A stretch of 36,426 nt of DNA from a virus. Where the stretch lies: the IMG/VR virus record IMGVR_UViG_3300031963_000455, positions 1 to 36,426 of that record. One strand, given 5' to 3'. A program made the position numbers and the translations under genes. How positions within the stretch are numbered: position 1 is the first letter of the stretch; every line of letters begins with the position of its first letter. The notes beneath the pieces were generated by a model that worked only from the letters and a program-made list of their open reading frames with translations, had not been told where the DNA came from and did not search any database. Positions 28,731 through 34,399 of this stretch are shown here, one piece after another.

Positions 28731-29123
28731 ATGGCCATGCGTTGCCGTGCCTGCAACTCCAGGCAAACACGCGTCTCCAGCACTGATGTTTACGACGACC
28801 ATCAGCGCCGCTACATCCGCTGCCTGGATTGCGGTAGCCAGTTCATCACGATCGAGCGCTACAGCAAACCCAAGCCAGGGCCCAAGCCAGGCTCTACCCG
28901 GCGGAACCTCAACTACGGCCTCAAAGGAGAGACCAATCCCCGGTCAATCCTTACTGACTCAGACATCTACGCCATTCGTCAGGCCTACGACCAAGGCCTG
29001 ACCTACAGCCAAGTCAAAGCACGATTCGGTATCGCCTCTAGCCACTACTACCGAATCGGTAAACGCATCACCTGGACTCACTTACCAGAGCGCTCCTGTC
29101 ATGACCGTCGATCTGCTGCCTGA
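28731..29123 (+). CDS. Zinc-ribbon plus helix-turn-helix-like protein
   Basis: This 130-residue protein has CRAC at residues 5-8 and CLDC at 31-34, forming an NrdR-type N-terminal zinc ribbon with the following YIRC-x-x-C-G-x-x-F strand. A Pro/Gly/Lys linker follows. The C-terminal part (about 66-115) reads GETNPRSILTDSDIYAIRQA and FGIASSHYYRIGKRITW, resembling the DNA-binding helix-turn-helix attached to phage HNH nucleases. No HNH motif is seen. A DNA-binding regulator is the best reading; confident only about the zinc ribbon. Confidence 0.7.
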   Translation: MAMRCRACNSRQTRVSSTDVYDDHQRRYIRCLDCGSQFITIERYSKPKPGPKPGSTRRNLNYGLKGETNPRSILTDSDIYAIRQAYDQGLTYSQVKARFGIASSHYYRIGKRITWTHLPERSCHDRRSAA

Positions 29124-29361
29124 TCAAACCCTCAAGATCCTGCTGCCCAGCGGCGGCGAGCTTCTGCTCTCGAACCGCGATGGGGCGACGCGCATTGAGC
29201 ACTGGCAGGGGCACTCCTTATCCACTTTCCTGACTCTTCATGTACTCCCCGATCCCGAACAACAACAACAACAACAACAAGTACAACTACAACAGCAACT
29301 CGAAGCGCATCACGATCGTGCTGCACAAGGCGTTGTTTGCCCGACTTCAAGACCGATCTGA
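29101..29361 (+). CDS. Small protein with poly-Gln tract
   Basis: This 86-residue protein has an N-terminal half that reads well as a protein (MTVDLLPDQTLKILLPSGGE and a later Leu/His-rich strand). The second half contains a run of Gln encoded by a CAA repeat and then an unusual tail. It overlaps both the preceding zinc-ribbon gene and the following ribbon-helix-helix gene in other frames. The C-terminal part may be incidental to the overlap. Confidence 0.5.
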   Translation: MTVDLLPDQTLKILLPSGGELLLSNRDGATRIEHWQGHSLSTFLTLHVLPDPEQQQQQQQVQLQQQLEAHHDRAAQGVVCPTSRPI

Positions 29362-29437
29362 TTACGAAGGACGCTCCATGTCCAACCTCTGCGCCTACCT
29401 ACTGGAGCGTGCCATGTCCGATCCAGAAAACCCCTAA
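29240..29437 (+). CDS. Ribbon-helix-helix (CopG/Arc-like) DNA-binding protein
   Basis: This 65-residue protein starts with an Asn-rich stretch (the CAA/AAC repeat read in this frame). It then has the RHH order: basic strand KRITIVLHKALFARL, a turn, and a helix RSMSNLCAYLLERAM. RHH proteins are dimeric repressors of phages and plasmids that bind operators through the strand. It precedes a terminator, so it is the last gene of a small operon. Confidence 0.75.
   Translation: MYSPIPNNNNNNNKYNYNSNSKRITIVLHKALFARLQDRSDYEGRSMSNLCAYLLERAMSDPENP
29258..29280. repeat. AAC/CAA trinucleotide repeat, dual coding
   Basis: About 23 bases of uninterrupted AAC repeats are followed by a few degenerate units. 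They encode Asn in the RHH gene frame and Gln in the overlapping frame. Such runs are prone to length change by slippage. Confidence 0.85.
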
Positions 29438-29451
29438 TCAAAGACACCCTG

Positions 29452-29484
29452 AAGGCCGTCTCGCATCACGCGGGGCGGCCTTTC
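29452..29484 (+). terminator. Terminator T11
   Basis: The stem AAGGCCG / CGGCCTT is followed by TC. It lies after the RHH gene and before a diverged R-box. Confidence 0.65.
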
Positions 29485-29492
29485 TGCATGCA

Positions 29493-29507
29493 CCTCTACA
29501 CCTGTGC
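29493..29507 (+). promoter_or_regulatory. R-box-like element 10 (short)
   Basis: CCTCTACACCTGTGC keeps a CTCT part and a GTGCAT-like core that runs into the ATG at 29508. It follows T11. The match is weak. Confidence 0.3.
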
Positions 29508-29753
29508 ATGTTCACGCGATCTTCCACCGTCAGCTTGCGCCTCGGCGCCCAGCAAGCCGAGTTCATCTACTTCGAGTTACTCGGGCTGCTGGTTCACTAC
29601 CGCGACGCAGGCACCACCATCGAGCCCGGCGATGAGCGGGCCCTGCTCTCCGCCCTGACCCAGCTCGAACTCGGCATTCAACGCGCTCAAGCCGTTGCCG
29701 ATGTCCAGCTCGAGCAACTGCGTGCTGCCGCCCTGCGCAAGGAGGCGGCATGA
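29508..29753 (+). CDS. Small helical hypothetical protein
   Basis: This 81-residue protein starts MFTRSSTVSLRLGAQQAEFI. It is a Leu/Glu/Ala/Gln-rich helical protein that ends RKEAA. Its stop overlaps the start of the GP88-domain gene (ATGA at 29750). No domain recognised. It may be an accessory to the next gene. Confidence 0.7.
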   Translation: MFTRSSTVSLRLGAQQAEFIYFELLGLLVHYRDAGTTIEPGDERALLSALTQLELGIQRAQAVADVQLEQLRAAALRKEAA

Positions 29754-30532
29754 GCCTTTCCGATCAGCTCCTCAAGTTCGGGCACGGCAACGCCAAGCTG
29801 CCCAACACGACCATGACCTTCGCTCTGCCGGCTGGGTTCACCTGCCCAGGGGCTTTGCACTGCCTCTCCAAGGCCGATCCCATAACGGGCAAGATCACCG
29901 ACGGACCTCAGACGCTGTTTCGCTGCTCTGCCGCCAGCGAAGAGACCCGTCCCACCGTGCGCAAAGCACGGCACCACAACTGGTCACTGCTGCGCGGACT
30001 GCAAAGCGGTGCCATGGCCAGTCTACTCGATCTCTCCCTGCGCGCCCAGCGACGCACCTATACCGAGCGTGTGCGCTGGTTCACCTCCGGCGACTGCTTC
30101 AACGTCCAACTGCGCGACGCCCTGATCGAGACAGCACAGCGCCACCCGGACTTGCTGTTCTACCTCTACAGCAAGAACTTGCCCCTGTGGCTCGATCACG
30201 GCACACCGCTTGCGCTGCCGGACAACCTCGTCATGACGGCCTCCTGGGGCGGCCGCTATGACTTCCTGCTCGCCGATGGGTTATTCCATCGCACTGCCAG
30301 GGTTGTCAATACGCAAGAAGAGGCATACGCTCTGGGCCTGGCGATCGACTTCACCGACGCCATGGCCTACCAATCCACACCTGCTCATTTCGCACACCTT
30401 GTCCATGGCACACAGCCCAAAGACTCAGCGGCCGGCCAGGCCATCCAAAAGCGCCGGGCTGCCGGGCAGTTCGCTGGCTACTCGAAGCATTCAACCCATG
30501 CTCGTCCACTACCCGTCCCTGCCGGTCGATGA
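29750..30532 (+). CDS. GP88-domain phage protein
   Basis: This 260-residue protein begins with GHGNAKLPNTTMTFALPAG, then TCPGALHCLS, a basic stretch with TVRKARHHNWSLL, and later WFTSGDCFN and LVMTASWGG. The order of NAKL, a Cys-Pro-Gly-Ala...Cys cluster and a Phe-(His/Thr)-x-x-Gly-Asp-Phe/Cys block is how I recognise the gene product 88 domain first named in mycobacteriophages. Its function is not established; some members have been described as replication-associated. The Cys could bind metal. Ends upstream of several tightly packed small genes. Confidence 0.7.
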   Translation: MSLSDQLLKFGHGNAKLPNTTMTFALPAGFTCPGALHCLSKADPITGKITDGPQTLFRCSAASEETRPTVRKARHHNWSLLRGLQSGAMASLLDLSLRAQRRTYTERVRWFTSGDCFNVQLRDALIETAQRHPDLLFYLYSKNLPLWLDHGTPLALPDNLVMTASWGGRYDFLLADGLFHRTARVVNTQEEAYALGLAIDFTDAMAYQSTPAHFAHLVHGTQPKDSAAGQAIQKRRAAGQFAGYSKHSTHARPLPVPAGR

Positions 30533-30674
30533 CACACAGATTCAGCTCCGCAACGGCGCTCAGCTCCGCGAGATCATCAAAACCTGCGCAGACAATGGCA
30601 TCCCCTTCCGCATCGTCTACGACCACGGCGGCAAGTTCCGCTACCACTCGGACCCCTGCCGCACCAGCCGATGA
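30498..30674 (+). CDS. Small hypothetical protein
   Basis: This 58-residue protein starts MLVHYPSLPVDDTQIQLRNG and starts inside the GP88 gene in another frame. The product has a helix (LREIIKTCADNGIPF) and a basic His/Tyr end. No family recognised. Confidence 0.65.
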   Translation: MLVHYPSLPVDDTQIQLRNGAQLREIIKTCADNGIPFRIVYDHGGKFRYHSDPCRTSR

Positions 30675-30876
30675 ACTCAAGCTTCAGCGCAGCGAACTCC
30701 TGGCCTACGGGGCAATCCTGCCCCACGAGGCTGGTGGTCTACTGCTCGGCAGCTTCTCGCCCACCAGGCAACTCAACTTGCGCACCGGCCGTAATTGGTC
30801 GGCATGGCAATGGCAAGAAGTCCTGCGTTCTGAGTACGAGAGAATAACGGGACCATCACAATCCACCGCAGCATGA
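30595..30876 (+). CDS. Hypothetical protein overlapping the previous gene, start uncertain
   Basis: The convincing part begins near 30670 with DELKLQRSELLAYGAILPHE and continues with GGLLLGSF and Trp/Arg/Asn-rich sequence to the stop at 30876. No ATG lies near this point. The nearest in-frame ATG (30595) lies inside the previous gene and gives a Ser/Thr/Ala-rich N-terminus that looks like a shadow reading. Either a long overlap or a frameshift from the upstream gene could express it. Length from 30595 is 93 residues. Confidence 0.5.
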   Translation: MASPSASSTTTAASSATTRTPAAPADELKLQRSELLAYGAILPHEAGGLLLGSFSPTRQLNLRTGRNWSAWQWQEVLRSEYERITGPSQSTAA

Positions 30877-30909
30877 CTTCATGCTGTGCCCGGGTTATTC
30901 AGTCACGCC

Positions 30910-31089
30910 ATGAGCCCTGACGATCTCACCGTCGATTACTACATCGACTGCCATGGCCATGACTGCTATCGGATCTGCATGCCCGATGGCCTCTGCTCCA
31001 TTGTGTCTTCTGCTCATCTCATCGACGAGCGGAAGGCACAACTTCTCCGCATGTACCCGCAGTGCCGCCCGTCATCGTCTTTGGCTTGA
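30910..31089 (+). CDS. Small hypothetical protein
   Basis: This 59-residue protein starts MSPDDLTVDYYIDCHGHDCY. It is acidic and Tyr/His/Cys-rich near the N-terminus (DCHGHDC could coordinate a metal), with a basic C-terminal helix. It begins 33 bases after the previous stop and overlaps the next small membrane gene. No family recognised. Confidence 0.65.
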   Translation: MSPDDLTVDYYIDCHGHDCYRICMPDGLCSIVSSAHLIDERKAQLLRMYPQCRPSSSLA

Positions 31090-31142
31090 CCTGGATGCTC
31101 GGCATCCTCGCCGTCACCATCTACCTCACGCAATTGTCATGA
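31062..31142 (+). CDS. 26-residue membrane peptide (GTG start)
   Basis: A GTG at 31062 opens a 26-codon frame: short N-terminus, then FGLTWMLGILAVTIYLTQL, one membrane segment. It overlaps both the previous gene and the next one (ATGA at 31139), a strong sign of coupled translation. Too short for homology judgement. Confidence 0.5.
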   Translation: MPPVIVFGLTWMLGILAVTIYLTQLS

Positions 31143-31276
31143 AGCATTCAGCGCTTCTGGCCCTTGTACTTGGCATCGCCCTTGGGGCCTTGCTGCGCTG
31201 GGCACTGTCACCCATCAATCCGGCTCCACAAAATCCCGATTACATGGCCACGCCTGTTATCTGGACAAGCGATTAG
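31139..31276 (+). CDS. 45-residue signal-anchor protein
   Basis: The frame starts MKHSALLALVLGIALGALLR, an N-terminal hydrophobic helix with a Lys start, followed by a Pro/Asn/Asp tail. It looks like a small inner-membrane or exported peptide. It directly follows the 26-residue membrane peptide. Last gene of the GC-rich part. Confidence 0.6.
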   Translation: MKHSALLALVLGIALGALLRWALSPINPAPQNPDYMATPVIWTSD

Positions 31277-31297
31277 ATCTACACACTTCTCTTTCCC

Positions 31298-31540
31298 GTG
31301 ACTGAAATCAAACCGCCACTTGGGCTTGTCGAGGAGCTCGGCAATGCTTACAAAGACTACCAGATTGAAATTAAAGAACTTATTGCGTTGGCATACCTCT
31401 CGGGATACAACGACTGCGCAAACTCTCAATACCGCAAACTGTGCAGTGGCTTGCTCCAGGCTATTGACCTAGGTAATCCGGAGGCCGAGGAGCTTGCCCT
31501 CTGCCAGATCAGGACCGCCTTAAAGCTTGAAGCCCAGTAG
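31298..31540 (+). CDS. Small hypothetical protein in the A/T-rich segment (GTG start)
   Basis: This 80-residue protein begins at a GTG (MTEIKPPLGLVEELGNAYKD). It has a Leu/Glu/Ala-rich helical fold with four Cys or Tyr-rich turns (SGYNDCANSQYRKLC). It starts the region where base composition becomes A/T-richer. No family recognised. Confidence 0.68.
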   Translation: MTEIKPPLGLVEELGNAYKDYQIEIKELIALAYLSGYNDCANSQYRKLCSGLLQAIDLGNPEAEELALCQIRTALKLEAQ

Positions 31541-31554
31541 TCCGATCAACTCCG

Positions 31555-31752
31555 ATGTCTGAGTTTCCATTTATCTACGTCTGCAGCCACGCGGGGAAGA
31601 TTGGCAACTTCCGCTGGGTCAATTCAGACACCCGCTGGCCAGACTGGATTCACAAGCGTTGGATTGGCTCAGCAATGCGGAGGGGTTACTGGGGCCGTTG
31701 CGGCTTGGTCAACCCTCCGGAATTCCCAGATAGTTCATCGTTGCTCCCTTAG
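31555..31752 (+). CDS. Small Trp-rich hypothetical protein
   Basis: This 65-residue protein starts MSEFPFIYVCSHAGKIGNFR and is unusually rich in Trp and Arg (six Trp, including RWPDWIHKRWIG). Compact basic protein; no domain recognised. Starts 14 bases after the previous gene. Confidence 0.65.
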   Translation: MSEFPFIYVCSHAGKIGNFRWVNSDTRWPDWIHKRWIGSAMRRGYWGRCGLVNPPEFPDSSSLLP

Positions 31753-31772
31753 TCAGACCCTCTTCTGTCCTT

Positions 31773-31970
31773 ATGGCTGACTACACAGTGCTTGACACTA
31801 GTTACGAGTTCTCGGTGCTCGACGACAACGGCGAAGAACAAGCGGGCGGCACAGCCCCCACCCTGGAGCAAGCCTGGAATGAAGGCCAACATTACTTGGC
31901 CATTTACTCTGAAGATGGTCCGCACTTGCTGGAAGTACGGCGTGTTGAACGCATCTCTCTACTATCTTAG
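31773..31970 (+). CDS. Small hypothetical protein
   Basis: This 65-residue acidic, beta-like protein starts MADYTVLDTSYEFSVLDDNG, with a helix TLEQAWNEGQHYLAI and a final strand. Not recognised. Confidence 0.65.
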   Translation: MADYTVLDTSYEFSVLDDNGEEQAGGTAPTLEQAWNEGQHYLAIYSEDGPHLLEVRRVERISLLS

Positions 31971-31981
31971 TTTAATCAATT

Positions 31982-32134
31982 ATGGTTCACCGCTACTCCG
32001 TCGCCGCCGCTCTTCGCGCTGCTGTAGAGCAGATAGAGGATATTTACTATAAATCCGACACAGACCGCAGTGATGGTGTTGTTTTTGCACTACTTCAAAT
32101 GATGCTTATTGTTAATGAACTTGAAGCTCAATAG
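31982..32134 (+). CDS. Small helical protein
   Basis: This 50-residue protein starts MVHRYSVAAALRAAVEQIED and is helical with an acidic C-terminus, ending VNELEAQ. It starts 11 bases after the previous stop. It is followed by a 156-base region carrying a long palindrome and a hairpin. Confidence 0.62.
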   Translation: MVHRYSVAAALRAAVEQIEDIYYKSDTDRSDGVVFALLQMMLIVNELEAQ

Positions 32135-32147
32135 TCAAACTCACTAA

Positions 32148-32175
32148 ACCATTTTGTTAACGTCAACAAAATGGT
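32148..32175. promoter_or_regulatory. 28-bp near-perfect palindrome
   Basis: ACCATTTTGTTAACGTCAAC continues AAAATGGT. The sequence equals its reverse complement except at two positions (one mismatched pair). Lack of a T run makes a terminator unlikely. It is operator-like or an RNA hairpin upstream of the next gene. Confidence 0.6.
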
Positions 32176-32202
32176 GCTTCTGTTACACTCAGTATCGATA
32201 GA

Positions 32203-32247
32203 GCCTGAGTCTCTGCTCCGTCCTTATGAGGCGGTTTACACTCAGGC
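32203..32247 (+). ncRNA. Structured leader RNA candidate before the 81-residue gene
   Basis: GCCTGAGT (32203-32210) pairs with ACTCAGGC (32240-32247). Inside the loop, CCG-t-CCT (32218-32224) pairs with AGG-CGG around TATG. The nested stem structure lies 44 bases before the ATG at 32291. There is no terminal T run. It could be a leader RNA element. Confidence 0.4.
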
Positions 32248-32290
32248 CATCAACAATCTCAATACTCACCGTTTATAAAGAACTCAACTA

Positions 32291-32536
32291 ATGGCAAAAG
32301 GACTATCAGCTGACGCATATGCGGTAATCAAAAAAGCTCATGAAGTTGATTGGTGTAATAAAAAAGCTATAGCTGCTGTTCTCCGGGAAGTAGCGTATAG
32401 GTTGAGCTTTGGCCACGCCACAGGTGACGGAATCATCTGCGAAGACGATCTGCGAGCCTTGGCTAATGAACTTGATGCTTACGAAGAGCTAACTGGTGTA
32501 ACACCAGTAAACAAAGCTACTGAGGAAGATACCTAA
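32291..32536 (+). CDS. Small hypothetical protein
   Basis: This 81-residue acidic/basic helical protein starts MAKGLSADAYAVIKKAHEVD and contains Cys near residues 22 and 50. It ends with an acidic EEDT. It begins after a 156-base leader with palindrome and hairpin. Its last 20 bases overlap the 3' end of ThyX, which converges on it. Function unknown. Confidence 0.68.
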   Translation: MAKGLSADAYAVIKKAHEVDWCNKKAIAAVLREVAYRLSFGHATGDGIICEDDLRALANELDAYEELTGVTPVNKATEEDT

Positions 32537-33215
32537 GGAAATCCCAACCCTTAAGAGATGGATCTTCGGAAGCTCTAACTGCTTTCACGACAGTAGGAAG
32601 CTCACGGGCAAGGCGATAACCAATCGACCTAGCAATCTGGCGATGCTCAGCCTGAGTATCATCCTTGCCGCGTAAACCAACATAATGCAGGAAACTACGC
32701 ACAGTGCCGCTCATATGCATACGAGTGGGTGTGTACAAGGGTAAAATATTCCTTGCGCATTCACGAGCCACGCCTGCGTCGAGCATTTCCTTATACAGCC
32801 CTTGAACCTGACTGTCGATAAACTCAAGCCGCTCCCAGAACGATTCACACATGTAAACCGGAAGGCGGTCCACGCTGCTCTGACGATTCTTTGAGGCTTG
32901 AAACCTCAGCTCAAATTGAAAGGGTTTCTCTTCTAAATCAAGTGTTTCGTTAGGTTCGCAGTAGCGCTGAGACAGTTCTTGAAATACGAAGCTCCTGTGC
33001 CTCAAGATTTGAGGTGAAATAGCTCGAGTTGTACTAATTTCAAAGCTGGCCGAAGCTTGCTCGAAAACCGACCAGTGTGCGTGTTTAATACAGTACGTTA
33101 ATAGCTTTTCGTACTCTTCACGATCAGGATCTTTTGTGGAAACTCTGGCGTGTCTTGCGATTACTTTTTCCGCATCTGGTGTAACCCAATCCAGATCAGC
33201 GGAATGCAGCTTCAT
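32517..33215 (-). CDS. thyX: Flavin-dependent thymidylate synthase ThyX
   Basis: The 232-residue length is typical of ThyX. The signature RHRSFVFQELSQRY (residues 72-85) is the ThyX motif RHR-x7-S, with the FAD/dUMP-binding Arg-His-Arg and Ser82. Upstream, the HWSVFEQ block (47-53) is also family-typical. Downstream ARNILPLYTPTR and RSFLHYVGLR agree with the C-terminal dUMP-binding part. ThyX makes dTMP from dUMP with methylene-tetrahydrofolate and FADH2. Phages carry it to supply thymidine for their DNA. The ATG overlaps the stop of an upstream small gene (TAATG), so it is translationally coupled. Confidence 0.97.
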   Translation of the reverse strand: MKLHSADLDWVTPDAEKVIARHARVSTKDPDREEYEKLLTYCIKHAHWSVFEQASASFEISTTRAISPQILRHRSFVFQELSQRYCEPNETLDLEEKPFQFELRFQASKNRQSSVDRLPVYMCESFWERLEFIDSQVQGLYKEMLDAGVARECARNILPLYTPTRMHMSGTVRSFLHYVGLRGKDDTQAEHRQIARSIGYRLARELPTVVKAVRASEDPSLKGWDFLRYLPQ

Positions 33216-33355
33216 TAGCTACGTGGAAAAGCTTGTTGGTACCGTAATCTAGCAGTAATCTCGCTCGGGTTTGAAACCATTCGAGCGAGGTCAGCAGGTC
33301 CCCAACCGAGACGCATCCCAGCCATGCGAACCTTATCAGCGTCCTGGTGCATCAT
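33215..33355 (-). CDS. Small protein coupled to ThyX
   Basis: A 46-residue frame starts at 33355 (two Met, MMHQDADKVRMAGMRLGWGP) and ends at a TAA overlapping the ThyX ATG. It is a Met/Arg/Leu-rich helical peptide. Its start overlaps the stop of the upstream 171-residue gene (ATGA), so the three genes are translationally linked. Not recognised. Confidence 0.65.
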   Translation of the reverse strand: MMHQDADKVRMAGMRLGWGPADLARMVSNPSEITARLRYQQAFPRS

Positions 33356-33867
33356 TTTTTAATTTTAATAGGAAGCTGAAGGGGTAAAGTTCCCGCCGTG
33401 TTGAGATTCTGGGGGATCATCGCCATTGTCGGATCCATGGCACTCAGAAAGTTCTGCTGAGGAACCGTCGTCAGAATCTTTAACTTATTACGCATCTCAG
33501 GATTAAGAGTGTTCTGAGTTTTAACCAGATACTCACCCTTACTCATATCAGCAGGTCGCTCCGGGATCACTAGGTTATCCCTATGGTTGTACCCGGCAGG
33601 CCCTGTCAACTGCTGGCTAGGAACAATATTACTAGCTTGAACATCCGTAGGTCCCACGGGCTCTCGCGCATACTCTCCAATATCGTGCTGATACTGTGAA
33701 TACACTCGATTGATGTTGTCTAAACCGGTTGCCCGATTCAACTCAATCATCTCAGGAGTGTTCTGGTACATCGCGGGGTTGCCCGTAGCCAGGCTACCGA
33801 GTGGTTTCACTCGGGCAGCCATAGGGCCTAAGCCACCGGGGCGTTGTAAGAAGTTTTGGCCGTTCAT
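33352..33867 (-). CDS. Hypothetical protein
   Basis: This 171-residue, Pro/Asn/Gln/Thr-rich protein starts MNGQNFLQRPGGLGPMAARV and ends with a hydrophobic-basic tail (LPLQLPIKIKK). There are few charged helices and no Cys or membrane segment. It could be a structural or tail-associated protein. It is the third gene upstream of ThyX. Function unknown. Confidence 0.75.
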   Translation of the reverse strand: MNGQNFLQRPGGLGPMAARVKPLGSLATGNPAMYQNTPEMIELNRATGLDNINRVYSQYQHDIGEYAREPVGPTDVQASNIVPSQQLTGPAGYNHRDNLVIPERPADMSKGEYLVKTQNTLNPEMRNKLKILTTVPQQNFLSAMDPTMAMIPQNLNTAGTLPLQLPIKIKK

Positions 33868-33881
33868 AGTTTTATCTTAGC

Positions 33882-34115
33882 TCAATCAGGTTTCCTAGAT
33901 CTATTTCTCGAGGCATCCATTACCCTTAAGTTAGAAGGCGAATTGTTATGCGGGTTCCGATCTTTATGGTCGACATCTTTACCATCGCCTTTATGGACCC
34001 GACCTTCGCGTTCCATAAAACGCCGCGCTTTATTTCTAGCTGCACGGCGCTTTTTAACTTTCTCAGTGCCGTCGTAATTACGGTACTCTTCCTTATAGTC
34101 TCGCTTATACGCCAT
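33882..34115 (-). CDS. HNH-like small basic protein
   Basis: This 77-residue, very basic protein has repeated Lys/Arg and the block GDGKDVDHKDRNPHNNSPSN followed by LRVM and NRSR. The Asp-His-Lys-Asp-x-Asn-x-x-Asn-Asn...Asn-Leu-x-x-(Leu/Met) order is the core of HNH nucleases (first His and the Asn and late basic residue), so it may be a small HNH endonuclease or a capsid-associated relative. The usual zinc Cys pairs are absent. It lies between two other minus genes. Confidence 0.65.
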   Translation of the reverse strand: MAYKRDYKEEYRNYDGTEKVKKRRAARNKARRFMEREGRVHKGDGKDVDHKDRNPHNNSPSNLRVMDASRNRSRKPD

Positions 34116-34130
34116 CAGCTGATTAAGTTT

Positions 34131-34370
34131 TTACAATTCTAAGCCAGCACGAAACAACTCAGCTACTGCCATGCCCCGCATGGTAACTAAATGCCGAGCA
34201 AATTCAGTCAGATCCGACTGAAAACGCTGGAAAAGCCCAGAGTACAGACCGTTATTACATCCATAAAACTCATAGAGCGCATCTAAGAAATCTGCCTTGC
34301 TTTGCTCATCAGTAACACTCCAGTTATCTAGAATTTTCTGATAATCGAACTCAGCGCCGACAGAAACCAT
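34131..34370 (-). CDS. Small hypothetical protein
   Basis: This 79-residue acidic/helical protein starts MVSVGAEFDYQKILDNWSVT. It has a Tyr/Phe/Leu-rich centre (FYGCNNGLYSGLFQRF) and a final Met/Arg/Ala-rich helix. The start is 29 bases downstream of the endolysin stop. No domain recognised. Confidence 0.68.
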   Translation of the reverse strand: MVSVGAEFDYQKILDNWSVTDEQSKADFLDALYEFYGCNNGLYSGLFQRFQSDLTEFARHLVTMRGMAVAELFRAGLEL

Positions 34371-34399
34371 GGCTCAAAGGAGAGAGTACGAAGTCTACC

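Noticed and set aside
29132-29350. Minus-strand frame with a poly-Val tract
   Set aside because: Produced by the AAC/CAA repeat read in antisense.
32203-32247. tRNA gene in the structured leader
   Set aside because: Only 45 bases, with no T-loop GTTCGA-type sequence or anticodon-arm arrangement.
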